Source: Streptomyces sp. CB00316 (GTDB lineage Bacteria; Actinomycetota; Actinomycetes; Streptomycetales; Streptomycetaceae). From it: a DNA stretch of 64,000 nt. This document shows positions 1 to 8,807 of this stretch, in pieces. Made by a program: the position numbers and the translations under genes. Numbering within the stretch: position 1 is the first letter of the stretch; each line of letters starts with the position of its first letter. The stretch is taken from the NCBI RefSeq assembly GCF_001905595.1, contig NZ_LIXI01000002.1, forward strand, positions 558,001 to 622,000. The letters run 5' to 3'. The notes below the pieces were generated by a model. That model was given only the letters and a program-made list of their open reading frames with translations, ran no database searches and had not been told where the DNA came from.

Positions 1-270
1 GTATCCGGACCCGTGCACGGGGTGGGTGCTTCTCGGCCGGGATACAGGCGTGACAGGTGCCCCGGCGAGCGCCCTGTCATAGGCACGTTACCCAGTGCAT
101 CGCATAACTGCGAAACCCTGTCTGACCTGCATTTTTGCTTGGATTTCCAAGTAAATCGAAGAAATCACGAAGCTCTGCTGGTCACAGCACTGGGAACAGC
201 CTTGCAGGCCGCCGGAACAACGGCACGTTATCCCGCGGATCAGCGGCTGGGAAGAGCGGAGGAGGGGCGA
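1..270. promoter_or_regulatory. upstream region of response regulator
   Basis: No convincing gene. Positions about 125-185 are clearly AT-richer than the surroundings, with a dyad CTTGGATTTCCAAG near 138-151. A nonamer GGCACGTTA occurs at 82-90 and again at 222-230. This looks like the promoter region of the response regulator that starts at 271. An open frame runs through it, but its composition and lack of family resemblance argue against coding. Confidence 0.4.
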
Positions 271-948
271 GTGTGTGAGACTGCGATCGTGCGCGAAGAT
301 GGAAAAATCACCGTATTTCTACTGGACGATCACGAGGTCGTCCGGCGTGGCGTCCATGAGCTGCTCTCCGTGGAGCCTGACATCGAGGTGGTCGGCGAGG
401 CGGGTACGGCAGCCGACGCCCTGGTCAGGATCCCGGCGACGCGCCCCGACGTGGCGGTGCTCGACGTCAGGCTGCCCGACGAAAGCGGGGTGGAGGTGTG
501 CCGGGAGGTTCGTTCGCTGGACGAGAACATCAAATGCCTGATGCTCACCTCGTACGCCGATGACGAGGCGCTTTTCGACGCGATCATGGCCGGTGCGTCG
601 GGTTATGTGCTGAAAGCGATCCGGGGCGATGAACTGCTCAATGCCGTACGGGACGTCGCCGCCGGGAAATCCCTGCTGGACCCGGTGGCCACCGCCCGGG
701 TGCTGGAGCGGCTGCGCGACGGCGGCACCGCCAAGGGTGACGAGCGGCTCGCCAACCTCACCGAGCAGGAGCGCAAGATCCTGGACCTGATCGGGGAGGG
801 GCTGACCAACCGGGTCATCGGGGAGCGGCTGCACCTCGCCGAGAAGACGATCAAGAATTACGTCTCCAGCCTGCTGTCCAAGCTGGGCATGGAGCGCCGC
901 TCGCAGGCGGCCGCGTACGTCGCACGGCTCCAGGCCGAGCGCCGCTGA
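271..948 (+). CDS. NarL/FixJ-family two-component response regulator (DevR-like)
   Basis: 225-residue cytoplasmic response regulator. The N-terminal receiver domain (about 12-130) shows the acidic pair in LLDDHE, phospho-acceptor Asp65 in VLDVRLP, the conserved Thr93 and Lys115 in GYVLKA. A C-terminal LuxR-type helix-turn-helix (about 158-222, LTEQERKILDLIGEGLTN) binds DNA. The start is the GTG at 271, preceded by GGAGGGG; the frame continues upstream but reads non-coding AT-rich sequence. No histidine kinase gene is adjacent, so it is an orphan here. Domain order and the HEVVRRGV start resemble DevR/DosR-type regulators of hypoxia or dormancy in actinobacteria. The family call is firm; the signal is unknown. 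Confidence 0.9.
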   Translation: MCETAIVREDGKITVFLLDDHEVVRRGVHELLSVEPDIEVVGEAGTAADALVRIPATRPDVAVLDVRLPDESGVEVCREVRSLDENIKCLMLTSYADDEALFDAIMAGASGYVLKAIRGDELLNAVRDVAAGKSLLDPVATARVLERLRDGGTAKGDERLANLTEQERKILDLIGEGLTNRVIGERLHLAEKTIKNYVSSLLSKLGMERRSQAAAYVARLQAERR

Positions 949-1035
949 GCCCACCGGTCACGGGACTTTGGTCCCGCGCCACCCGGGGCCGGGGACTCTT
1001 ACCCGGCCCCCTACGCGTGCCGGACAGTGGACCGT

Positions 1036-1473
1036 ATGCCCTCCGACGAAACCCCCGCGCCCCAGGCGATGGAGCTGCTCCGCCGGGTCCCGTACGGCCG
1101 TCTCGCCACCAGTATGCGCGCCCTGCCGTTCCTGGCGGTGGCCCGGCACGTCGTGAGCGACGGCCGGATCCTGCTGCGGATGCACAGCGGCTTCGGCTAC
1201 CACGAGGCGTGTGACGGGAGCGTCGTCACCTACGGGGCGGACAACTACAACGCCGTCTCGGCCGATGAGGGCGACAGCCTGTGGTCCGTGCAGTTCACCG
1301 GGCCCGCCGAGATCGTCCATCCCTGCCCTGAACAGGAAGAACTCTTCGGCGCCGCCCCCGTCCGGGCCAACGGGGAGCCCTTCGCGCCGGCCTACCTGCG
1401 GGTCGACCCGCACTTCGTCACGGAGCACACTCTGGGCTTCGGCGCAAGTCAGCTTGTCCGCCACGCAGGGTGA
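1036..1473 (+). CDS. pyridoxamine 5'-phosphate oxidase-family FMN-binding protein
   Basis: About 145 residues beginning MPSDETPAPQAMELL; a GTG nine bases earlier (1027) is an alternative start. The pattern GRLATSMRALPFLAVARHVV followed by DGRILLRM and VVTYGADNYNA matches the split-barrel pyridoxamine-phosphate-oxidase-like flavoprotein family, in which this N-terminal strand pair helps bind FMN or F420. Such small proteins are common and mostly uncharacterised in Streptomyces. It lies 15 bases before the phosphotransferase start and could be cotranscribed with it. The fold assignment is moderately secure; substrate unknown. Confidence 0.7.
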   Translation: MPSDETPAPQAMELLRRVPYGRLATSMRALPFLAVARHVVSDGRILLRMHSGFGYHEACDGSVVTYGADNYNAVSADEGDSLWSVQFTGPAEIVHPCPEQEELFGAAPVRANGEPFAPAYLRVDPHFVTEHTLGFGASQLVRHAG

Positions 1474-1488
1474 TCTACCATTTGGTAA

Positions 1489-2568
1489 GTGCCGCGCTCA
1501 TATGTAACCCGCCCACCAGTTCCCCCGGTCGGCGAGGTGCTGCGCCGCTACCCGGACGTGGGAGAACCGCTCGCCTGCGAGCCCATCACCAAGGGCCTGC
1601 TGAACCACGGATACCGCGTGTCCACCACCCGCGGCTCCTACTTCCTCAAGCACCATCTCGACAAGAAGCACATCGGCGACGCCACCGGTGAACGCGCCAC
1701 GATCGTGCGCCAGCACCGCGCCACCCAGCGCCTGGCCTCCCTCGGCGTGCCCGTCGTCCCGCCGCTGTCCGACGCGGAGGGCACCACGGTCACCGTGATC
1801 GGCGACCGCTGCTACGCCCTGCACCCCTGGGTCGACGGACTGCACCGGGTCGGATCCCAGCTCACCCCCCACCAGTCGCGACGTCTCGGGACGCTCCTCG
1901 GAGCCGTACACACCGCTCTTGAGCAGGTGATGCCGCCGGACGGTGAACCCGATGCGTCGGTGGCGTCGTTACCCGCCGGGTACGGCAGTCCGCATGCCTC
2001 CGACACCTTCGCGCTGATCGACGAACTGCTGGCCGTGGCCCGTGGACAGCGCTCCCCGGACACCCCGCGCGACGCCTTCGACGAGCTCGCCGTGCACCGG
2101 CTCGTGGAGCGCCGGGCGCTGCTGGAGCGGCATGCGCACCGCCGGCCGCCGACGCCGGACGGGCCCGCCACCGGGTGGGTGCACGGCGACTTCCATCCGC
2201 TCAACCTGCTCTACCGGGGCGCCGATCCGGTCGCGATCGTGGACTGGGACCGGCTGGGTGTGCAGCCGCGCGCCGAAGAGGCGGTCCGGGCGGCGGCCAT
2301 CTTCTTCGTGCAGCCGGGCGGGGAGCTGGACCTGCCGAAGGTACGGGCGTACGCCCGCGCGTACCGGCGTGCGGCGGGGGCGGGAGCGGCCGAACTGGCC
2401 GCCGCCGTGCACCGGGTGTGGTGGGAGCGGCTCAACGACTTCTGGATACTGCGCTGGCGCTACCGCCTGGACGACCGAAGGGCCGACCCGCAGTTCCCTG
2501 CGGTGTCGGCCCTGGCGGTGTGGTGGACCCGTGAGTACGAGGCGGTGTGCGCGGCCTTCACGGAGTGA
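1489..2568 (+). CDS. aminoglycoside phosphotransferase-family kinase-like protein
   Basis: 359 residues with the APH/choline-kinase fold. The catalytic loop is HGDFHPLNLL (about residues 229-238) and the metal-binding Asp is in VAIVDWDRLG (about 247-256). An N-lobe nucleotide-binding region (GLLNHGYRVST, YFLKHH) precedes them. Members phosphorylate small molecules such as aminoglycosides, choline, homoserine or sugars; nothing here fixes the substrate. It is followed convergently by a Ser/Thr kinase gene only 35 bases away. Leu161 is encoded by TTA (1969-1971), which in Streptomyces requires the bldA tRNA, so translation may be limited to late growth. GTG start. Confidence 0.8.
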   Translation: MPRSYVTRPPVPPVGEVLRRYPDVGEPLACEPITKGLLNHGYRVSTTRGSYFLKHHLDKKHIGDATGERATIVRQHRATQRLASLGVPVVPPLSDAEGTTVTVIGDRCYALHPWVDGLHRVGSQLTPHQSRRLGTLLGAVHTALEQVMPPDGEPDASVASLPAGYGSPHASDTFALIDELLAVARGQRSPDTPRDAFDELAVHRLVERRALLERHAHRRPPTPDGPATGWVHGDFHPLNLLYRGADPVAIVDWDRLGVQPRAEEAVRAAAIFFVQPGGELDLPKVRAYARAYRRAAGAGAAELAAAVHRVWWERLNDFWILRWRYRLDDRRADPQFPAVSALAVWWTREYEAVCAAFTE

Positions 2569-2602
2569 TGCGGGTGGCGTGCGTGACGCGGTCCCCAGGT
2601 TG

Positions 2603-4246
2603 TCAGGGGGTGGTGCCCCCTGTCGTGGGGCCGGCCGTGTCGCCGCTACCGCTGCTGCCGGCGCTGCCCGCGCTGCCGCCGGCGTTCGCGCCCTCGGAGC
2701 CGCCGGGCTCCCCGCCGCTGCCACCCGGTGTGCCCGGGTCGGTGGTCGGGTCGATGGGGTCGCCGCTCGGCTCGCCCGTGGTGCCCTCGTTGGTGTTGCC
2801 GTCCGTCGTCCCGGTGTCCGTGTTGTCGGACGGGGTCGGGGACGGCGTGAACGAGGGCTGGCTCTGGGTCGGCGGCGGGTCGTACGGCGGCGGCTCGGGC
2901 TGCGTCTGACCGCCCGTGGAGTTGCTCGGCTGCTCCGGCTCCTCCTCCGACGGCTCCTCCTCGGACGGCTCCTCCGACGGCTCCTCCTCGGAAGAGCTCA
3001 CCGAGGTGGACGGCGTGACCGGCGTCTTCTTGTTGCCGTCGTCGTCGTTCGCCGCGCTGATGGCGAAGGCGACGCCGGCGCCGATCGCGACCAGGGCGAG
3101 CAGCACGAAGAGCCACATCTTGTTGCGCCGGCCACCGCCCCGCTGACCGCCGTGACCGCTGTCGTAGCCGTTGTAACCGCCGTCGTCCGGGTTCATCGGG
3201 GGCAGGATCGGACCCTGCGAGGTGTCCCCGTGCGTCGGGTGGCCCATCGCCCGGGTCGAGCCCGTCAGCCCGTGCGGCGGGGTCTGGCCGCCTTCGTGGT
3301 GCGCGACCGGGCCGGTGTTCCACGTACCGGTGTGGCCGCCCTGCACCTGGAGCATCTGCAGGCTGTACTGGACCAGTCCGCGCATCTCCTCGGCGCTCTG
3401 GAACCGGTCGTCCGGGTCCTTCGCCAGCGAGCGCATCACCATGCCGTCCAGCTCCGGCGGCACCACGTCCGAGACCTCGGACGGCTGCACCGGGATGTCC
3501 TGGACATGCTGGTAGACCACCGAGAGCGGGGTCTCACCGGTGAACGGAGGCCGCAGCGCGAGCAGTTCGTAGAGCAGGCAGCCCGTCGCGTACAGGTCGG
3601 AGCGGTGGTCGACGGCCTTGCCGAGCGCCTGCTCGGGGGAGAGGTACTGCGGCGTGCCCATGACCATGCCGGTCTGGGTCATCGTCGACTGGGCACCGTG
3701 CAGCGCCCGCGCGATGCCGAAGTCCATCACCTTGACCGCGCCGGAGTCCGTGATGATCACGTTGGCGGGCTTGATGTCCCGGTGCACGATGCCGTGCTGG
3801 TGCGAGTAGGCCAACGCCTCCAGCACCCCCGAGACGATGATCAGCGCCTGCTCGGGCGGGGGCGCCTCGGCGGTCAGGAGGAGGTCGCGGATGGTGCGCC
3901 CCTCGACCAGCTCCATCACGATGTACGGGACGGTCTGGCCGCCCACGGTGTCCTCGCCGGAGTCGTAGACGGCGACGATCGCATGGTGGTTGAGGCCGGC
4001 GACGGACTGCGCCTCACGCGTGAAGCGGGCCTTGGAGACCGGGTCCTCGGCCAGGTCGGAGCGGAGCAGTTTGACCGCGACCGTACGTCCGAGCCGGACG
4101 TCCTCCGCCGCGTACACCTCCGCCATGCCGCCCCGGCCGAGCCGGTAGGTCATCCGGTAGCGTCCGTCACCGACGACGCCACCGACACCCCAGGCGTCGG
4201 AGCCATCCGAAAATCCGCCGCCGTTTGCTTCGGAATCGGGTGCCAT
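2603..4246 (-). CDS. membrane-anchored Ser/Thr protein kinase without PASTA repeats
   Basis: 547 residues. Kinase domain about 30-290: glycine loop LGRGGMAEVY, Lys59 in VAVKLL, HRDIKPAN with Asp157, DFG at 175-177, activation segment with TMTQTGMVMGTPQYLSPEQ, i.e. the PknB-like Hanks family. A single membrane helix lies at about 377-397. The outer C-terminal part of about 150 residues is a low-complexity Ser/Glu/Pro/Gly/Thr-rich stalk with repeated SEEEP units and no recognisable sensor domain. The gene is divergent from a second kinase (start 4601), sharing a 354-bp intergenic region, an arrangement conserved in Streptomyces near this locus. Substrates and signal are unknown. Confidence 0.92.
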   Translation of the reverse strand: MAPDSEANGGGFSDGSDAWGVGGVVGDGRYRMTYRLGRGGMAEVYAAEDVRLGRTVAVKLLRSDLAEDPVSKARFTREAQSVAGLNHHAIVAVYDSGEDTVGGQTVPYIVMELVEGRTIRDLLLTAEAPPPEQALIIVSGVLEALAYSHQHGIVHRDIKPANVIITDSGAVKVMDFGIARALHGAQSTMTQTGMVMGTPQYLSPEQALGKAVDHRSDLYATGCLLYELLALRPPFTGETPLSVVYQHVQDIPVQPSEVSDVVPPELDGMVMRSLAKDPDDRFQSAEEMRGLVQYSLQMLQVQGGHTGTWNTGPVAHHEGGQTPPHGLTGSTRAMGHPTHGDTSQGPILPPMNPDDGGYNGYDSGHGGQRGGGRRNKMWLFVLLALVAIGAGVAFAISAANDDDGNKKTPVTPSTSVSSSEEEPSEEPSEEEPSEEEPEQPSNSTGGQTQPEPPPYDPPPTQSQPSFTPSPTPSDNTDTGTTDGNTNEGTTGEPSGDPIDPTTDPGTPGGSGGEPGGSEGANAGGSAGSAGSSGSGDTAGPTTGGTTP

Positions 4247-4600
4247 CAGTCCTCGCCGTCGTATCTGTCCGCGCGTCCGCGGGTTCTCACGGTGCCTTGC
4301 TGCATTGCCACGTCACGCTACAGCCTCCACCGGACACCCAGGTTCCGCACCGGACGGATCATCCGACCGGTCGGCGTGTCCTCCATCTCGGATCCATGCG
4401 TTTCCTGTAACGCTTCCGAGACGCTTCCTGTGCGTAGGGTCACGGAACGGGTACCCGGCTTGACGTGTCGGACCCCTCGGGCAGACTTGGCGCGTAATCG
4501 CGTTGTACGGAACCGGGTCGCACGCGACCGCGTCCTACAGAAACATCGCGTGTGCAGCACATCGCGCGCCAGGGCCGCGCCGCCGAGGGGGAAGCAAGTC
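4247..4600. promoter_or_regulatory. divergent promoter region between two Ser/Thr kinase genes
   Basis: 354 bp without a gene. A plus-strand promoter-like pair is visible: TTGACG at about 4461 and AGACTT 17 bases later, some 110 bases before the kinase at 4601. A dyad GGACGGATCATCCG lies near 4353. GAGGGGG at about 4586 is the ribosome site of the plus-strand kinase. The assignments are by eye only. Confidence 0.35.
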
Positions 4601-6250
4601 ATGAGTCAGGACGGCGCACAGGGCCGCTACGCGGGCGGGGCGGTCGCAGGCGGCCGCTACCAACTGCGTGACCTGCTCGGCGAAGGCGGGATGGCGTCCG
4701 TCTACCTGGCGTACGACTCCGCCCTGGACCGCCAGGTCGCGATCAAGACCCTGCACACCGAGCTCGGGCGTGAGCAGTCGTTCCGCGAGCGGTTCCGGCG
4801 CGAGGCGCAGGCCGTCGCCAAGCTCCAGCACACCAACATCGTCTCGGTCTTCGACACCGGCGAGGACGAGCTCGGCGGCGCGCTGATGCCGTACATCGTC
4901 ATGGAGTACGTCGAGGGGCAGCCGCTCGGTTCGGTGCTGGCCGACGACATCCGGCAGTACGGTGCGATGCCCGCCGACAAGGCGCTCAAGGTGACGGCGG
5001 ACGTGCTGGCCGCGCTGGAGACCAGCCACGAGATGGGCCTGGTCCACCGCGACATCAAGCCCGGCAACGTCATGATGACCAAGCGCGGCATCGTGAAGGT
5101 CATGGACTTCGGCATCGCCCGCGCCATGCAGTCCGGTGTCACCTCCATGACGCAGACCGGCATGGTCGTCGGCACCCCGCAGTACCTCTCCCCCGAACAG
5201 GCCCTCGGCCGCGGTGTGGACGCCCGCTCCGACCTGTACTCGGTCGGCATCATGCTCTTCCAGCTGCTCACCGGCCGGATCCCGTTCGACGCGGACTCGC
5301 CGCTCGCCATCGCGTACGCGCATGTGCAGGAGGAGCCGGTCGCGCCCTCCACCATCAACCGGTCGGTCACCCCGGCGATGGACGCGCTCGTCGCCCGCGC
5401 CCTCAAGAAGAACCCGAACGAGCGCTTCCCGAGCGCCGCCGCGATGCGGGACGAGATCGCCCGGGTGCTGAACGCGTCCGGCGGTGGGACGGGCGCCCCG
5501 GTGATCGTCGCCGGGGGCGGACCGGCCAACAGCGGTGCGGGCGTCGGCTCGGCGGTGTTCCCGCCCGTCGACCAGGCCGCCCCCGCCCCGCAGAGCGTCC
5601 AGACGCCGTACCAGCCGCACCCGCAGCCGTCGTACCAGTCGGGCCCGTACAACCAGCCGGCCCCGACCCCCGCGCCGGGCTACGGCTACCCGCAGGCGGC
5701 CCAGGGTTATCCGGTGACGGGCCCGCTCGCCCACCGGACCCCGCCCCCGTACACGATCAACCCGCAGCACCAGACGGCCGTCGGCACCACGGGCGGCGGC
5801 TCCTCCAAGCGGAACATGCCGGTCATCGTCGGCTCGATCGTCGTCGCGCTCCTCGCCGTGGGCGGCCTGATCACCGCGCTCGCCCTCCAGGACGACGGCA
5901 AGGACGACGAGGCGGGCAAGGGCGGCGACCCGGGCACCAGCGAGACCTCCACGGACGAGGGCTACCGGCCGCCGGAGCGCAACCGGACGATGAAGACGAC
6001 GGCTTGCACGGACGCCACCGAGGACTCCAACGACCCGAAGAAGGTCCAGGCGCCCAACTTCGTCTACAAGGACATCTTCTCGGCGAAGGAGTGTGCGGCG
6101 GCCGCCGGCTGGACGATCAAGGAGATCGAGGAGCCCGGCAATACGTACGCGGAGGGCCAGGTCGTCGGCCAGTTCCCGTCCTCGGGAGCGGCCGTCTCCG
6201 AGCACGGCGCGCACTTCGAGCTGAAGGTCTCGACGGGCCGGCCTTCCTGA
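4601..6250 (+). CDS. membrane-anchored Ser/Thr protein kinase with one PASTA-like tail domain
   Basis: 549 residues from ATG at 4601 after GAGGGGG. Kinase domain about 20-285: GEGGMASVY loop, Lys49 in VAIKTL, HRDIKPGN at about 149-156, DFG at 169-171, TMTQ-like activation segment with GTPQYLSPEQ. A Pro/Gln/Tyr-rich juxtamembrane linker (300-400) leads to a single membrane helix at about 406-429. The external C-terminus holds two Cys residues and a segment ending in EGQVVGQFPSSGAAVSEHG, which reads like a single PASTA repeat, the domain that senses peptidoglycan fragments in PknB. The divergent partner kinase lacks this. The open frame extends far upstream of 4601 as a shadow and was not used. 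Confidence 0.92.
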   Translation: MSQDGAQGRYAGGAVAGGRYQLRDLLGEGGMASVYLAYDSALDRQVAIKTLHTELGREQSFRERFRREAQAVAKLQHTNIVSVFDTGEDELGGALMPYIVMEYVEGQPLGSVLADDIRQYGAMPADKALKVTADVLAALETSHEMGLVHRDIKPGNVMMTKRGIVKVMDFGIARAMQSGVTSMTQTGMVVGTPQYLSPEQALGRGVDARSDLYSVGIMLFQLLTGRIPFDADSPLAIAYAHVQEEPVAPSTINRSVTPAMDALVARALKKNPNERFPSAAAMRDEIARVLNASGGGTGAPVIVAGGGPANSGAGVGSAVFPPVDQAAPAPQSVQTPYQPHPQPSYQSGPYNQPAPTPAPGYGYPQAAQGYPVTGPLAHRTPPPYTINPQHQTAVGTTGGGSSKRNMPVIVGSIVVALLAVGGLITALALQDDGKDDEAGKGGDPGTSETSTDEGYRPPERNRTMKTTACTDATEDSNDPKKVQAPNFVYKDIFSAKECAAAAGWTIKEIEEPGNTYAEGQVVGQFPSSGAAVSEHGAHFELKVSTGRPS

Positions 6251-6441
6251 CGGATCCCGTAGTGGCTCCGGGGAGCTCCACCGCCTCGTGCGGGCTCCAG
6301 GTCTTCGCGGGGTGTTCGTTTCTGATCATTGCGGGGCTGTGGATCTCTGTTCCGGGGCGGTAATCGACCCCGGAAAGGCCGGTTGTCTCCTCCTCGCCCG
6401 TCCGGGATGCCGGATGTGAGAGCCCGTGTGACGCTGATCCC

Positions 6442-7155
6442 ATGGCTCCAGGACGTCCGGCCGTGTGGTCGTCGAGGTGCGCGGTCTGTCTGCTGGTGGC
6501 GGCCGGCGCGGTGCTGGGGCCGTTGGGTCCGCCGGGCGGGACCGCTTCCGCCGACGGGCCGTCCGTCAGCGCAGCGCCCTCCGGGGCGTCGAGTCCTGCC
6601 GCCACGCCCCTGCCATCAGGCTTCCCAGCCGGCCTCCCGTCAGGCGCCTCACCCTCCTCCGCGCTCCCCTCGGGCCTGTTCCCGCCGTCGTCCGGGATCC
6701 CCGGCACGGGAGGGGCCGCGGAGCCCGTGGAGCCCTTCGGCAGCCTTTCGGCGGACGGGGGTGACGTGGAGGGCGCCAAGGCCCCCGAAGGTTCCGTTCC
6801 TCCCTCTCCCAGCCGTTCCGCCTCCGTCGAGGTGTCGGGGTCGACCGCGCCGATGGCCGGGCGCGAGGCCGGGGCCGGGAAGGCCCGTCCCGGGCGTTCG
6901 CTGACCCCGCTGGAGCTGGCGCGGGCCGAGACTCCGGCCGCCCCCGAGCCGTCGGACGAGCCCGAGGAGAGCACTTCCGAACTGCCGGTCCTCACTCCGC
7001 CGCCCGAGGCGTTCAGCGAGCCGGGGCCCCCGGCCGCACGCGCCCTGGACGCCACCGCCGTACGGCAGGTGCAGCAGGTCTTCCTCGGCACGGGCATCGC
7101 CTTGGTGGGGCTCGGAATCGCCTTTCTCGCCTTGCGTCTGCGCCGGGTGAACTGA
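6442..7155 (+). CDS. putative secreted, C-terminally membrane-anchored protein
   Basis: 237 residues, family not recognised. An N-terminal hydrophobic stretch (CAVCLLVAAGAVLGPLG, about 12-28) looks like a signal peptide. The middle is Pro/Ser/Ala/Gly-rich and probably disordered. A C-terminal membrane helix (VFLGTGIALVGLGIAFLAL, about 210-228) is followed by a short basic tail RLRRVN. This signal-spacer-anchor layout is typical of Streptomyces envelope stalk proteins. It stands alone between a kinase gene and the PadR/ABC unit; no function is proposed. Confidence 0.6.
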   Translation: MAPGRPAVWSSRCAVCLLVAAGAVLGPLGPPGGTASADGPSVSAAPSGASSPAATPLPSGFPAGLPSGASPSSALPSGLFPPSSGIPGTGGAAEPVEPFGSLSADGGDVEGAKAPEGSVPPSPSRSASVEVSGSTAPMAGREAGAGKARPGRSLTPLELARAETPAAPEPSDEPEESTSELPVLTPPPEAFSEPGPPAARALDATAVRQVQQVFLGTGIALVGLGIAFLALRLRRVN

Positions 7156-7226
7156 TTCCGCTTCACGCCGCGTAAACGGACTCCTCCACCCCGTGGCCGT
7201 ACCGCCGGAGACTTGCCAGGAGCAAC

Positions 7227-7254
7227 ATACTCGGTATACATACTCAGTATGTCG
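7227..7254. promoter_or_regulatory. candidate PadR autoregulatory operator overlapping the padR start
   Basis: Two tandem dyads, ATACTCGGTAT and ATACTCAGTAT, sit inside a larger inverted repeat bounded by ACATACT and AGTATGT. The last arm contains the ATG start codon of the PadR gene. PadR repressors commonly bind ATGT/ACAT-bordered dyads in their own promoters (family knowledge). No ribosome site is placed correctly for the ATG, so a leaderless transcript starting within the operator is possible. Confidence 0.6.
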
Positions 7255-7872
7255 ATCCGCCACGGGCTGCTGGCCCTCCTGGAGCGGGGCCCTCGGTACG
7301 GCTCCCAGCTCCGCACCGAGTTCGAGTCGCGCACCGGCTCCACCTGGCCCCTGAACGTCGGCCAGGTCTATACGACGCTCAGCCGCCTGGAGCGCGACGG
7401 CATGGTCGTGCAGGAGGGGGCCGACGAGGCCGGGCACGACCTGTACGCGATCACCGACGACGGCCGGGCCGAGCTGCGCAGCTGGTTCGGGACCCCGGTG
7501 GACCGCACCAACCCGCCCCGCGACGAACTGGCCATCAAACTCGCCATGGCCGTGGGGGCTCCGGGTGTCGACATCCGTGATGTCATCCAGTCCCAGCGCA
7601 GCCACACCCTCAAGGCCATGCAGGACTACACCCGGCTCAAGGCCCAGGCCCTGGCCGACGTCCCCGCCGACCGGGACGAGGTCGCCTGGCTCCTCGTGGT
7701 GGAGCAGCTGATCTTCCAGGCGGAGGCCGAGGCCCGCTGGCTCGACCACTGCGAGTCGCGGCTCGTCCGCCTCGCCGAGGCCGCCGCCACCGAGCCCTCG
7801 GCCGGCCCCGGCCCGGCGGCCACCCGCGGCCCGGCCCGGTCCCTGACCTGGCGCACGAAGACCCGGCGCTGA
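7249..7872 (+). CDS. PadR-family transcriptional regulator
   Basis: 207 residues from ATG 7249 (MSIRHGLLALLERGP, the canonical PadR opening). N-terminal winged helix about 1-85 (YGSQLRTEFESR, GQVYTTLSRLERDGMV, DLYAITDDG) and a C-terminal helical dimerisation arm from about 100. It precedes an ABC transporter pair by 128 bases in the same direction, so its likely role is to repress that transporter in response to a toxic ligand. A TTG 36 bases upstream keeps the frame open, but the operator dyads occupy that space. Family assignment is strong; ligand unknown. Confidence 0.88.
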   Translation: MSIRHGLLALLERGPRYGSQLRTEFESRTGSTWPLNVGQVYTTLSRLERDGMVVQEGADEAGHDLYAITDDGRAELRSWFGTPVDRTNPPRDELAIKLAMAVGAPGVDIRDVIQSQRSHTLKAMQDYTRLKAQALADVPADRDEVAWLLVVEQLIFQAEAEARWLDHCESRLVRLAEAAATEPSAGPGPAATRGPARSLTWRTKTRR

Positions 7873-8000
7873 GCCGGACGCCTGCTGAGCCGGGCTCTTC
7901 CTGGACCGCCCGCCTCCTGAGCCGGACGCTTCCTCGGCCGCCCATCTCCTGTTCCGCACTCCACGACCAGCGCGTTTCGTCCTAGGGGGAACCACCCACC

Positions 8001-8807
8001 ATGTCCTCGCCCGCCGCCACACCTCCGCCGCCGTCCTCCGGGACACCCGCAGGCGACCCCGTACTCGAACTGCGGGCCCTCACCCGTACCCACGGATCCG
8101 GCATCGCCGAGGTGCACGCCCTGCGCGGGATCAGCCTCTCCGTGTACCCGGGTGAGCTGGTCGCCGTGATGGGGCCCTCCGGCTCCGGCAAGTCCACCCT
8201 GCTGACCCTGGCCGGCGGGCTCGACAACGCCACCGGCGGCCAGGTGATCATCGAGGGCCAGGACATCGCGTCCCTCGGCCGCAAGGGCGTCGCCGCCCTG
8301 CGCCGCCGCAGCGTCGGATACGTCTTCCAGGACTACAACCTCATCCCCGCCCTGACCGCCGCCGAGAACATCGCGCTGCCCCGCGAACTCGACGGTGTCT
8401 CCGTGCGCAAGGCCCGCAAGGAGGCCCTCGCCGCACTGGCCGAGATGAAGCTGACCGAGATAGCCGACCGCTTCCCCGACGAGATGTCCGGCGGCCAGCA
8501 GCAGCGCGTCGCCATCGCCCGCGCCCTCGTCGGCGACCGGCGCCTCGTGCTCGCCGACGAGCCGACCGGAGCGCTCGACTCCGAGACCGGCGAGGCCGTC
8601 CTCGCCCTGCTCCGCACCCGCTGCGACCAGGGCGCGGCGGGAGTGATGGTGACCCATGAGCCCCGGTACGCGGCCTGGGCCGACCGGGTCGTCTTCCTCC
8701 GCGACGGTTCGATCGTCGACCAGACGCTGACCACCGGAGCGGACTCGCTGCTCGCGGCGGCGACGGGAGCCGCCGGCACCTCCGGATCCGCCGAGGCGGC
8801 CAAGTGA
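8001..8807 (+). CDS. ABC transporter ATP-binding protein (MacB/LolD type)
   Basis: 268 residues. Walker A GPSGSGKST at about 58-66, Q-loop in FQDYNLIPALTA, signature SGGQQQ at about 163-168 and Walker B LVLADEPTGALD at about 182-193. The sequence class is that of ATPases working with FtsX-like permeases (MacB, LolD, bacitracin-type exporters). The stop overlaps the start of the permease gene by four bases, so they are translationally coupled. With the upstream PadR gene it forms a probable regulated drug or peptide export/resistance unit. Confidence 0.92.
   Translation: MSSPAATPPPPSSGTPAGDPVLELRALTRTHGSGIAEVHALRGISLSVYPGELVAVMGPSGSGKSTLLTLAGGLDNATGGQVIIEGQDIASLGRKGVAALRRRSVGYVFQDYNLIPALTAAENIALPRELDGVSVRKARKEALAALAEMKLTEIADRFPDEMSGGQQQRVAIARALVGDRRLVLADEPTGALDSETGEAVLALLRTRCDQGAAGVMVTHEPRYAAWADRVVFLRDGSIVDQTLTTGADSLLAAATGAAGTSGSAEAAK

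Noticed and set aside
2042..4600. Very long plus-strand open frame leading into the second kinase gene
   Set aside because: It runs antisense through the first kinase with Arg-rich translation. The kinase start at 4601 has a proper ribosome site. It is a GC-bias shadow.
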